Shown here: piece by piece, positions 8,113 to 16,460 of the stretch | Position numbering within the stretch: the stretch's first letter is position 1 | Layout of the letters: every line of letters begins with the position of its first letter | Source of the DNA: Cupriavidus basilensis | Lineage (GTDB): Bacteria; Pseudomonadota; Gammaproteobacteria; Burkholderiales; Burkholderiaceae | Direction of reading: 5' to 3' | Assembly: GCF_029335485.1 (NCBI RefSeq) | Contig: NZ_JARJLM010000158.1 | Coordinates: 19,023-83,022, forward strand | Length of the DNA: 64,000 nucleotides | The notes under the pieces: model-generated | Database searches by the model: none | What the model was told of the DNA's origin: nothing | Seen by the model: only the letters and a program-made list of their open reading frames with translations | Position numbers and translations under genes: made by a program

Positions 8113-9546
8113 TTAACGCGCTCGCTGCGCGCCCTGCCCGCTCGCCAGATGCCGTCCCGCATCGGGCGCAAGCCGCACATAGCCGATCAGCGACACCAGC
8201 GTCACCGCGCCCGCGAACAGGAAGGCCCAGCGAAAATCGCCGAGCGTGAAATGCAGCGTTTCGCTTGCCTCGCCGCGTATCGACGCCGCCATCCGCAGCG
8301 ACAGCGAGCCGAATGCGATGCCGAGGCCGATCGTCATCTGCTGGGCGGCGTTCCACAATGTGTTGGCGCTGCTCATCTGCGCTTGCGGGATATCGGCGTA
8401 AGCCAGCGTTGCCAGGGTCGAGAACTGCATCGAGCGCGTCACGCCGTAGACGAACACCACGAACAGCACGACGGCGAGCGGCGTCTGCGGCGTAAGGAGT
8501 CCGCACGCCGCAATGAACACGCTGGCAAAGACGACATCGACGATCGCGGTGGCACGAAAGCCGTAATGCTGCAACACACGGGTCGTGAGCGCCTTCATGC
8601 CGAGATTGCCCAGCGCGCTGGCCAGCAGCAACAGTCCCGAGCGGAACGCGGAGAGCCCGAAGCCGACCTGGAACAGCAGCGGCATCAGGTACGGCACCGC
8701 GCCAATGCCGATGCGGGTGACCGATCCGGTGATCACCGTGACAGAAAACGTCGGCACGCGCAGCGTCGTGAAATCCAGCAGCGGATGCGCCCGCCCCGCC
8801 GCGTGCCGCACGGCGATCACGCCCAGCACGATGCCCGCGGCCACGAAGCCTGCGGCCGTGGCGAGGCTGGAGCCTTGCTGGCTTGCCAGTTCCGTACCGT
8901 ACAGCACGAAGGTGAGCGTCGCCCCGCTCAGCAGGAAGCCGACGATATCGAGCGGCCGGCGCTCGCTCGCGCGCTCGTTGCGGATCATCGTCATGGTGGC
9001 GATCAGCGCCGCGATGCCAAACGGTACGTTCAGCAGGAAGATCCAGCGCCACGAGGCATAGGTGGTAATGAAGCCGCCAATCGGCGGCCCGACCACGGGC
9101 GCGACGATGGCAGGCCAGGTGATGGTGGAAATGGCCTTGATCAGCTGGCGCTTGTCCGTATTGCGCACCACGATCAGCCGCCCGACCGGCACCATCATCG
9201 CGCCGCCGATCCCTTGCAATACCCGCGCCGCGGTGAACTCGACGAGGCCGTTCGACGCGCCGCACAGTACCGAGGCCACCGTGAATACGACGATCGCGCC
9301 GCCGAACACCGTCCTCGACCCGAAGCGATCGGCAATCCAGCCGCTGATCGGGATGAACACGGCGAGCGCCAGCATGTAGGCCGTCATGCCCAGGCTCAGG
9401 TCATTCGGCCCGACCCCGAACGAATGCGCCATCTGCGGCAAGGCAGTGGCGAGCACGGTGGTGTCCAGGTACTCCATGAAGAAGGTGGCGGCGACGAGAT
9501 AAGGCAGGAATCTCATCGAAGAAGAGGGATTTTGCGATGGGTCCAT
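8113..9546 (-). CDS. DHA2-family (14-helix) MFS efflux transporter
   Basis: This protein of about 477 residues has many hydrophobic helices and clear DHA2 (EmrB/QacA) signatures. These are FFMEYLDTTVLATALPQMAH in the first helix, with the acidic D of motif D1, WIADRFGSRTVFGG after helix 2, RVLQGIGGAMMVPVGRLIV, and VGPPIGGFITTYASWRWIF (motif C). Such pumps export drugs or other organic compounds with proton antiport. No regulator or membrane-fusion gene lies beside it, so the substrate is unknown. The ATG at 9546 was chosen; it lacks a good ribosome site, and the ATG at 9516 (MRFLPYLV) is an alternative. Confidence 0.82.
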   Translation of the reverse strand: MDPSQNPSSSMRFLPYLVAATFFMEYLDTTVLATALPQMAHSFGVGPNDLSLGMTAYMLALAVFIPISGWIADRFGSRTVFGGAIVVFTVASVLCGASNGLVEFTAARVLQGIGGAMMVPVGRLIVVRNTDKRQLIKAISTITWPAIVAPVVGPPIGGFITTYASWRWIFLLNVPFGIAALIATMTMIRNERASERRPLDIVGFLLSGATLTFVLYGTELASQQGSSLATAAGFVAAGIVLGVIAVRHAAGRAHPLLDFTTLRVPTFSVTVITGSVTRIGIGAVPYLMPLLFQVGFGLSAFRSGLLLLASALGNLGMKALTTRVLQHYGFRATAIVDVVFASVFIAACGLLTPQTPLAVVLFVVFVYGVTRSMQFSTLATLAYADIPQAQMSSANTLWNAAQQMTIGLGIAFGSLSLRMAASIRGEASETLHFTLGDFRWAFLFAGAVTLVSLIGYVRLAPDAGRHLASGQGAQRAR

Positions 9547-9594
9547 GGGGCGGATTGTGTGGCGCTGCCGCAATGCGGAAATACGGGGCAACGC

Positions 9595-10545
9595 CTATGC
9601 CGCCCGCGCGCGAGCCGGGTCCACGGCTGGCGGCCGCGGCAAGCGCACCGGGTCGACATGGGTCATCACGTTCAGCACGTCCTGCACCTCCAGTGCGCGC
9701 AGGCGGGCTTCCACCGCGATACGGTGCCCCTCTTCCACCGTGATCGCGCCGTCGATCTCCAGGTGCACGTCCGCCAGGATGGCATCGCCCATCTTGCGCG
9801 TCTTCAGGTCATGCAGTCCCGCCACGCCCGGCGTCGCAAGGATGGCCAGCCGGATCGCCTCGACGCTCCGCTCGTCCACTGCGCGATCCATCAGGTCATG
9901 CAAGGCGTCCCAGGAAAATCTCCAGCCCATCTTGGTCACCATCAGGCCGACCACAAGCGCCGCTACCGGATCGAGCATGTGATAGCCAAGCAGATTTCCG
10001 CCAATCCCCACCGCAACCACTAGCGAGGAGGCCGCATCGGACCTGGCATGCCATGCATTGGCGACCAGCATGCTGGAGCGCACGCGCTCGGCTACGGCAA
10101 GCATGTAGCGGAACAGCAGTTCCTTGGCCACCAGCGCGCCCAATGCCACCCAAAGCGCCACGGACTTGACCGGCTGGATCAGCTCCGGATGCTCCAGCTT
10201 TTGCACGGCCGACCACAGCATGCCGGCCCCGACCGCCAGCAGCAGCACGCCGATCGCAAGCGCGGCGGCGGTCTCGAAACGCTGGTGACCATAGTGGTGA
10301 TCGGCATCCGCGCCCTTGCGGCTATGGTGGCTGGCGAACAGCACCACGAAATCCGAGACCAGATCGGAAAGCGAATGAATCGCATCCGCGATCAAGGCCT
10401 GGGAGCCGGCCACCACGCCGGCCAGCAACTGCATGCAGGTCAGCAGGATGTTCACCGCCACGCTCACCCAGGTGCTGCGACTCGCGGCCTGGGCCCGTGC
10501 CTGCGGATCCACCCCGGCCTCGTCGCTCACAACATCGACTTGCAT
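9595..10545 (-). CDS. Cation diffusion facilitator (CDF) metal efflux transporter
   Basis: The 316-residue protein has about six membrane helices and a cytosolic C-terminal domain of about 90 residues. The metal-site motif HSLSDLVSDF lies in the second helix, its partner HARSDAASS in the fifth, and the DHHYGHQRFE loop between helices 2 and 3 is typical. CDF proteins export zinc, cobalt, iron, manganese or cadmium in exchange for protons. The second-site sequence H-x3-D with D-x3-D does not let me name the metal. The start was moved inward to the ATG at 10545, which has GAGAGAGG in front; the open frame upstream lacks plausible protein character. Confidence 0.87.
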   Translation of the reverse strand: MQVDVVSDEAGVDPQARAQAASRSTWVSVAVNILLTCMQLLAGVVAGSQALIADAIHSLSDLVSDFVVLFASHHSRKGADADHHYGHQRFETAAALAIGVLLLAVGAGMLWSAVQKLEHPELIQPVKSVALWVALGALVAKELLFRYMLAVAERVRSSMLVANAWHARSDAASSLVVAVGIGGNLLGYHMLDPVAALVVGLMVTKMGWRFSWDALHDLMDRAVDERSVEAIRLAILATPGVAGLHDLKTRKMGDAILADVHLEIDGAITVEEGHRIAVEARLRALEVQDVLNVMTHVDPVRLPRPPAVDPARARAA

Positions 10546-10947
10546 CGACCTCTCTCCATCATTTCGTTCATTCGTTGTCTGGTCGCGGTGCGCTGGCTCG
10601 CCGATCCGCTGGTTCGAAAATCGGTTACCGCGCGGCGCGAACAAGCGCGTCCGCGCCGCAGGCGTGATTGTGCGCGGTAAACCTTCGGCGCGCACGCGTC
10701 CTTGCGCACCGGTTCCGGAAATGCCGGGACGAAAACCGGTTGACGGGTCTTGAATGGCAAGGCCGGAGCGACGATGCCGGCGCTTGCGGCCCGCATCGCT
10801 TCGCTGTTCAGGATGGAAGCCCCTGCCCGATCCATGGATGGGAAGCCGGGGCAAGGCGGTCGGTTGCGCTACGCGAATCTAACTGACATGCATTTGCATA
10901 TCGAATCCGCGCACGGGCCCTGCCAGGTAGCAGGGACCGCCGGCCGC
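10546..10947. other. Gene-free stretch upstream of the CDF gene
   Basis: I see no convincing gene here. It must carry the CDF promoter (leftward) and the 3' end of the universal stress protein transcript. A six-base-pair hairpin (CCCTGC/GCAGGG, 10918-10935) is present without a T-run. Confidence 0.5.
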
Positions 10948-11799
10948 CTAGTGCGACATCAGCACCGGCATGTCGGCATGTCGCATCAGGGTACGCGTGG
11001 TTCCCCCGGTCACCAGCTCGCGCAGGCGCGCGTGGCCGTAGCCGCCGGCCACCAGCAGGTCGACCTGCAAATGCCGCGCCGCCTCCAGCAGGAGCTGGCC
11101 CACCCGGTGGCTTCCCTGCACGGCATGCATCGCGACCGCGACGCCTTGCCGCTCCAGCTGGTCGCGCAAACCGGCGTGGGCACCGTGCACGTCGGGCGCG
11201 CTGTGCGTGACCGTGCGGTCATGCGTACTGGACGCGGCCACCACGGTGACACGGCTGGCCTGCCGCAGCAGAGGCATGGCATCGGCCACGGCCCGGGCGG
11301 CTTCCCGCCCGCCGTCCCATGCGATGGCCACATGCTGGCAAACCAGGCGGCGCACACCTTGCGGCACCAGCAGCACCGGTCGGCCGGCATTGAGCAGGAC
11401 GTACTCGGCGGTTTGCGCCACCAGCACCGGCATGCCATCGGTGCCGGCTGGCCTGGCCAACACGACGAGATCGGCCATGCGCCCCTGCTGCGCCAGCGCC
11501 CACCCTGCGTCGTCCTCGATGATCCGGTGCGTAAAGCCCACGCCGGGTGCCGCCTCGTGCATGGCGCGCTGGAAGGCGGCGGCGGCCTCGGCGCCCTGCG
11601 CCAGCAGCTGGCGCCTTGCCAGCTCGGCGTAGCGCCCGGCCTCGTCGCCCGCGCCCCGGAATGGCTCCAGGCGCATGCCGGTGGCCGTCAGGCCAATCAC
11701 ATGTCCCGCGGCGCGCTGCGCCAGGTCCGCCGCAAAGGCCACGCGATCCGCGCAGCCAGGGTCGGATCCGAGTTCGACAAGCAGGGTCTTGAAATCCAT
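10948..11799 (-). CDS. Two-domain universal stress protein (UspA family)
   Basis: The 283-residue protein consists of two tandem Usp domains. The first (about 1-145) has a degenerate nucleotide site. The second (about 150-283) ends with GGYGHARLRELVTGGTTRTLM, fitting the ATP-binding GxxGx9G(S/T) pattern. Tandem Usp proteins in Burkholderiales respond to starvation, anoxia or oxidative stress; the exact role is unknown. It stands alone between the CDF gene and a methyltransferase gene, all on the minus strand but with long gaps, so an operon is unlikely. Confidence 0.85.
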   Translation of the reverse strand: MDFKTLLVELGSDPGCADRVAFAADLAQRAAGHVIGLTATGMRLEPFRGAGDEAGRYAELARRQLLAQGAEAAAAFQRAMHEAAPGVGFTHRIIEDDAGWALAQQGRMADLVVLARPAGTDGMPVLVAQTAEYVLLNAGRPVLLVPQGVRRLVCQHVAIAWDGGREAARAVADAMPLLRQASRVTVVAASSTHDRTVTHSAPDVHGAHAGLRDQLERQGVAVAMHAVQGSHRVGQLLLEAARHLQVDLLVAGGYGHARLRELVTGGTTRTLMRHADMPVLMSH

Positions 11800-11984
11800 G
11801 ATGTTTGTTCCTCCGTGCCGGTAATGTTAGCTGGAGCCGTTGCCATGGCAGTGCCGGTGCCGGTGCTGATGCTATTCAACCATTCCGGATGGACTCTACT
11901 CCCTGGCCAGGGCAGTGCAAGCGGGCAATGCGCAGCCGTTGCGGCAGATCAAGCCTCCCCGGCCCGGCACCGCCGGCACGTGGC

Positions 11985-12674
11985 TCAGGGGTGCGGCGGG
12001 GGTTCGATCTGGCTGGGCATTGGCGCCAGGGCGCGGATCAGCATGATGCTCATGTCGCTGAACGCCTGCGTGCAACTGCCCAACGTGCCACGCCACGCGG
12101 CGTCGGCCAGCGTAAGGTTCTCCCAGACTTCGACCGGATGCCCGGGGGACACGCCCTGGGCAAGCAGCCAGGCGGCGATGTCCTTGGGCATGAAATCCCA
12201 GGGCCGAGGAATCGCAATGGCGTTGCGCTGGTCCGCCAATACGTGCACGAGATGACGCTTGAACGGTTCGAGGTCGCCGCGGCGGTGAAACGTCAGGAAT
12301 GTGGTTTCGTCGAAACAGACCTTGCCCCGCGCGGCCAGCACCTGGGCGGAAGAAATGCCGGGCACCGTATCCACCGGATGGCCGCATGCCCGCTCGACCC
12401 GCTCCAGGTATTGAAAGCCGCTGAAATGCATGTCGCCCATGAACAGCACGACGCAGCGCCGGCCGGCATGATGCTCGGCGGCGACCCGGTCGAGCCGGGC
12501 CACCTGGTCCTGATAGCCCATGGTCACGACCCGCGCGCCCTGCGGCAGCAGCGGCCGCACTACCTCGATCACCGCATCGAAGCCGGCCACGATATCGGCG
12601 CCGCGGATCAGTTCCGCTACGCCATGCGTCAGGAAGTCCAGGTGCCCGGGGCCTACGCCGGCGCAGATGATCAT
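11985..12674 (-). CDS. Stand-alone SAM-dependent tetrapyrrole methylase, CbiE/precorrin-methyltransferase-like
   Basis: This 229-residue protein has the tetrapyrrole methylase fold. The N-terminal [17 protein letters not shown] motif fits the VGxGPGdpelLT signature, and the [25 protein letters not shown] and ITIPRPWDF-like segments are in family order. The closest relatives by motif are cobalt-precorrin-7 C5-methyltransferases (CbiE), which work in the corrin ring of cobalamin. No other cob/cbi gene is next to it; bluB lies about 23 kb away. The start at 12674 has GGGAG five bases upstream; the longer frame beginning at 12779 was rejected. Its job may be outside cobalamin synthesis. Confidence 0.75.
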   Translation of the reverse strand: MIICAGVGPGHLDFLTHGVAELIRGADIVAGFDAVIEVVRPLLPQGARVVTMGYQDQVARLDRVAAEHHAGRRCVVLFMGDMHFSGFQYLERVERACGHPVDTVPGISSAQVLAARGKVCFDETTFLTFHRRGDLEPFKRHLVHVLADQRNAIAIPRPWDFMPKDIAAWLLAQGVSPGHPVEVWENLTLADAAWRGTLGSCTQAFSDMSIMLIRALAPMPSQIEPPPHP

Positions 12675-12944
12675 GAAATCTCCCGTATCGACAAGAACGG
12701 GCGCGCATCGCGCCCCGTCCGGACAGGGCGCAATTATGCCAAGCCGCGCGCGGATTTGCGCGCGCTCACGCTCCGTCATGGCGATCCGGGGGTATCGGCG
12801 GGCGGGCCGCGCCCCGGAGCGATTCCAAAAAAACTTCAGGATATGGCTACGAATGCCGATAGCTGCATCAGAGCCGAGTCAATGTCTCGCGAGCCCAGAC
12901 GGGCCAGGCGGGCATCGCGGCCTTTAGCGACGTTTACCTCACTC

Positions 12945-15527
12945 ATGCCAGACAGAGACAAAGCGCTCAGCATAGCCGACCCCCATCAGCTGTTCCGCAA
13001 TTCGCTCGAGCAGGCAACCGACGCCGTCTTCGTCCTGAACGCGGACAACCGCGTCATCTTCCTGAACGCCGCGGCGGAGGCACTTTACGGCGCATGCCGG
13101 ACGCAAGTCGTCGGCATGCATATCGATACGCTCGTGCAACGGCTGCCAGGCATCGGCAACGCCGCCCACGCCGCCGGACCCGGGCCGGATAGCGAAGGCC
13201 TCAGTCCTTTACCCGCCGTGCAGATTCAGCGCCGCGACGGCACGCTGCGCTTTGGCTACGTCGCCGAATCCCGTACCCGCCTGGGAGACGCCACGCTGCA
13301 CACCCTGCTGGTGAAGGAGTCTGCCGGAGCCAGCCGCGAAGGCCATCCGCTGCTATCGGTGATCGCCGACGAAATAGACAGCGCCGTCCTCGTGGTCGAT
13401 GCCGACTGGCGCATTGTCTACGCGAACGCCGGCCTGACGCGCATGCTGGGCTTTACGCCCGGCGAGATGGCCGGCAAGACGCCTGCCGAACTGCTGGCCG
13501 GCGAATTCACCGATCCGGCCGTGATGCACCGCCTGCAGACGCCGCGCCCGACTGCCGCCACCGAGCGCCACGAAGCGCTGGTCTATGCGCGCTGCGGCAG
13601 CCCGCTATGGGTCTCGGCCACGGTCAGGCACCTGGGCCGGGCCGACGGCGCGCAGCATCATGGCATCGTCATCCTCTCCGATATCACGCAGAAGAAAACC
13701 TACGAACTGCTGCAGCGCAAAGTGCTGCATGCCATGGTGATGGAGCAGCCGCTGCCGGCGGTGATGGAACTGATCTGCCAGGAGGTGCAACGCGTGGCGC
13801 CCGCCGTGATCGCGTCCGTGCTGAGGGTGGACGCCGACCGGCGCCTGCATACGCTGGCCGCGCCCGGCCTGCCGCCGCACTACTGTGCGGCGCTGGAGGG
13901 CCTGAACGCGGGCCCCATGACCGGCTCCTGCGGCACGGCTGCCTGGTTCGGCGAACCGGTCGTGGTGAGCGACATCGCCACCGACCCGCTGTGGGATGGC
14001 TATCGCGACCTGGCGCTGCCGCTCGGCCTGGCGGCCTGCTGGTCCTATCCGATCAAGGCGGGCGACGGGCGTGTGCTGGCCACGCTGGCGTTCTACTACC
14101 GGACGGTCCGCCGGCCGGATGCCTTTCACCTGCAGCTGGTCGAGGTTTGCGTGGCGCTGTGCAAGCTCGCGTTCGAACGCGAGGAGGCGGCGGAACGCAT
14201 CCTGCAACTGGACCGTTACGACTCGCTGACCGGCCTGCCCAACCGCAGCCTGCTGCAAAGGCAGGCTGCCACCTTGCTGCTTGCCACGCAGCAGGCCGGC
14301 GCCACGCTCAGCGTGCTGTTCGTCGACCTGGACCGATTCAAGCATATCAACGATTCGCTGGGCCACGCCGGCGGCGACAAGCTGCTGCGCGAAGTCGCCG
14401 TGCGCCTCGCCGCGCAGGCCGGCGACGGCGCGCTGGTGGCCCGGCTCTCGGGCGACGAATTCGCGCTGGTCCTGCCCAATAGCGACCGCACGCAGACCAT
14501 CGCCGCGGGCGAACGCCTCCTGGCCGCGCTACGCCAGCCGCTGCGCATCGATCACGTCAGCATCGCGCCGTCCGCCAGCATCGGCATCAGCATGTTTCCG
14601 GTCGACGGCGACGCGCTGGACTACCTGCTCCATTGCGCCGAGATGGCCATGTACGATGCCAAGGCCGCTGGACGCAACCTGTTCCGCTTCTTCAGCATCG
14701 AGATGAACTGGGCCGCCCAGGAACGCCTGGCGCTGGAGTCTGCGCTGCGCGAGGCCTTGATCGGCGAAGAGCTGCACCTCAATTTCCAGCCCCAGGTGTT
14801 CCTGCGGGATGGACGGCTCTACGGCCTCGAAGTCCTGGTCCGGTGGCAGCACCCGCATTTCGGCACGGTCTCGCCCGCCCGTTTCGTGCCGCTGGCCGAA
14901 GACAGCGGCCTGATTGGCACACTCGACCGCTGGGTGCTGGAACAATCGTGCGCGCAACTCGCCGCCTGGCGCCGCGAAGGGCTCTCGGTGCCGACCATAT
15001 CGGTCAATATCTCGCCCGCCAGCTTCCGCGACCCGACGCTGCCGGCGCAGGTCGCGCAGACCTTGTCCCGCCATGGCCTGCCCGCCGAGGCGCTGATGCT
15101 CGAGATGACGGAGGGCCTGCTGATGGAGGACGACGCCAGCCTTGCCGCCACTGTCGCGGCCATCCACGCGCAGGGCGTACGCCTGTCCATGGACGATTTC
15201 GGCACGGGCTACTCCAGCCTTGGCTATCTCCGGCAGCTGCCCGTGCACCAGCTCAAGCTCGACAAGAGCTTCGTGATCGACCTGGAGAGCGATGCCGCCG
15301 CCCGCGAACTGGCCAGCGCCGTCATCCGCATCGGCGACAGCCTGAAACTCGCGGTGGTCGCCGAGGGCGTCGAAAACGAAGCGCAGCGGTGCTTCCTGCT
15401 ATCGCAGGGCTGCCGCATGGGACAAGGCTATCTGTTTTCCCGCCCGCTGGATGCCGCCGCCGTGGCCCAGTGGATCGCCACGCCACGGCCACCGGCCGAG
15501 CCCGGCGACCGGCACTCGCAGCGCTGA
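12945..15527 (+). CDS. PAS-PAS-GAF-GGDEF-EAL cyclic-di-GMP signalling protein
   Basis: Domains in order for this 860-residue protein are PAS (about 12-125), PAS (about 135-250), GAF (about 265-405), GGDEF (about 420-580) and EAL (about 600-850). The cyclase signature reads SGDEF rather than GGDEF, so cyclase activity is uncertain. The EAL domain has EVL in place of EAL but keeps LEMTEGLLME, DDFGTGYSSL and VAEGVE, so phosphodiesterase activity is plausible. No membrane segment is seen, so it is probably a cytosolic sensor. The start is uncertain: in-frame ATGs at 12843 and 12882 add 34 and 21 residues, and none has a strong ribosome site. The ATG closest to the first PAS domain was used. Confidence 0.85.
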   Translation: MPDRDKALSIADPHQLFRNSLEQATDAVFVLNADNRVIFLNAAAEALYGACRTQVVGMHIDTLVQRLPGIGNAAHAAGPGPDSEGLSPLPAVQIQRRDGTLRFGYVAESRTRLGDATLHTLLVKESAGASREGHPLLSVIADEIDSAVLVVDADWRIVYANAGLTRMLGFTPGEMAGKTPAELLAGEFTDPAVMHRLQTPRPTAATERHEALVYARCGSPLWVSATVRHLGRADGAQHHGIVILSDITQKKTYELLQRKVLHAMVMEQPLPAVMELICQEVQRVAPAVIASVLRVDADRRLHTLAAPGLPPHYCAALEGLNAGPMTGSCGTAAWFGEPVVVSDIATDPLWDGYRDLALPLGLAACWSYPIKAGDGRVLATLAFYYRTVRRPDAFHLQLVEVCVALCKLAFEREEAAERILQLDRYDSLTGLPNRSLLQRQAATLLLATQQAGATLSVLFVDLDRFKHINDSLGHAGGDKLLREVAVRLAAQAGDGALVARLSGDEFALVLPNSDRTQTIAAGERLLAALRQPLRIDHVSIAPSASIGISMFPVDGDALDYLLHCAEMAMYDAKAAGRNLFRFFSIEMNWAAQERLALESALREALIGEELHLNFQPQVFLRDGRLYGLEVLVRWQHPHFGTVSPARFVPLAEDSGLIGTLDRWVLEQSCAQLAAWRREGLSVPTISVNISPASFRDPTLPAQVAQTLSRHGLPAEALMLEMTEGLLMEDDASLAATVAAIHAQGVRLSMDDFGTGYSSLGYLRQLPVHQLKLDKSFVIDLESDAAARELASAVIRIGDSLKLAVVAEGVENEAQRCFLLSQGCRMGQGYLFSRPLDAAAVAQWIATPRPPAEPGDRHSQR

Positions 15528-15541
15528 TCGCGTAGCCAAAG

Positions 15542-15566
15542 ACGCCGCGCCGCCATGGCGCGGCGT
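15542..15566. terminator. Possible hairpin terminator between convergent genes
   Basis: A ten-base-pair stem (ACGCCGCGCC/GGCGCGGCGT) with a five-base loop lies between the stops of the EAL and TetR genes. It has no T-run, so intrinsic termination is uncertain. Confidence 0.3.
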
Positions 15567-15567
15567 G

Positions 15568-16299
15568 TCATGGCTTGCGTCTCGGTGCGGCTCCGGCCGG
15601 TTTTGCCACCGCGGCGCTCAACCGGCCAGCCTGCAAGCCCGCCATGAAAATATCGGCGGCCCGCCTGACCAGCGCAAGATGCTCCATGGGCTCGTCCACG
15701 CCCGGCTCGAACTCCAGGCGCTGGTCGAGGATCAGCAGCGCGAGCCCGTGCGCCAGGCTCCAGGCCGCCATTGCCTCCGCGGTGGCCGGCGGCGGGATAT
15801 CCAGCGCCTCTATGGCCCGGCGCACCACGTCGAGCGCCCGGTAGCCTGCCTGCGCCAGTTGCGGATGATCGGCCTTGCGCAGGTCCGGCCCGAACATCAG
15901 CCGGTAGATGGCAGGCTCGCTTGCCGCAAACTCCAGGTAAGCCTGCAGCAAGGCCGCAAAGCGGCGCGCTGCCTTGACGCGTCGCGGCAACGCCTCGAAA
16001 CGCGCATGCAGGCGCTCGAAGCCGCGCGCCGCCAGATCGGCCAGCAGGGCCTCGCGGTTGGCGTAGTGACGGTATGGCGCGGCGTGGGATACCCCCACCC
16101 CGCGCGCCACTTCCCGCAGGCTCACCTCCGTCGCGCCGCGCGTCTTGAGGATGCGCTCGGCCTCGGTTCTCAAGGCCGCGTGCAGGTCGCCATGGTGGTA
16201 CCGTGCCGCGCCCGCGCGCTTTGCGGCGCCTTTCGCCGCGCCTCGCTGGCCGGCAGTGGAAGGCGGGTTGAACTCATCGTCGAGCCTCGATGTTGACAT
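15568..16299 (-). CDS. TetR-family repressor, divergent from the molybdenum hydroxylase genes
   Basis: The 243-residue protein has a TetR HTH at about residues 33-80 (RYHHGDLHAALRTEAERIL, then SLREVARGVGVSHAAPYRHY). The C-terminal ligand domain resembles the WHG-type group (YLEFAASEPAIYRLMFG). The first 30 residues are a low-complexity basic extension. It diverges from the isoquinoline-oxidoreductase-like operon, with a perfect inverted repeat in between, so repression of itself and of that operon is likely. The inducer is unknown, perhaps an N-heterocycle or aldehyde substrate. It converges with the EAL gene. Confidence 0.85.
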   Translation of the reverse strand: MSTSRLDDEFNPPSTAGQRGAAKGAAKRAGAARYHHGDLHAALRTEAERILKTRGATEVSLREVARGVGVSHAAPYRHYANREALLADLAARGFERLHARFEALPRRVKAARRFAALLQAYLEFAASEPAIYRLMFGPDLRKADHPQLAQAGYRALDVVRRAIEALDIPPPATAEAMAAWSLAHGLALLILDQRLEFEPGVDEPMEHLALVRRAADIFMAGLQAGRLSAAVAKPAGAAPRRKP

Positions 16300-16320
16300 G
16301 GGTTACATCCGTTGCTATGG

Positions 16321-16341
16321 TATGTTGCCACTGACAACATA
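16321..16341. promoter_or_regulatory. Inverted repeat, probable TetR operator
   Basis: Arms TATGTTG and CAACATA are perfect and separated by seven bases. It lies 22 bases before the TetR start and 120 bases before the hydroxylase start. Size and location fit a TetR dimer site; binding is inferred. Confidence 0.55.
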
Positions 16342-16460
16342 AAACATAAGATACGCAGGCCATGGACTGCAACCTGCCAAGGAGGGGCGAGCGATTTTAC
16401 AACGCGCGATCTTTGGCCAGGACCAAGCCCGGTATCTTATGCGGCACCCGGAGACCTCCC

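Noticed and set aside
11805-12944. In-frame extension upstream of the GGDEF-EAL gene
   Set aside because: It overlaps the methyltransferase gene on the other strand and reads as low-complexity His/Arg/Gly sequence with no domain; the true start lies at or after 12843.
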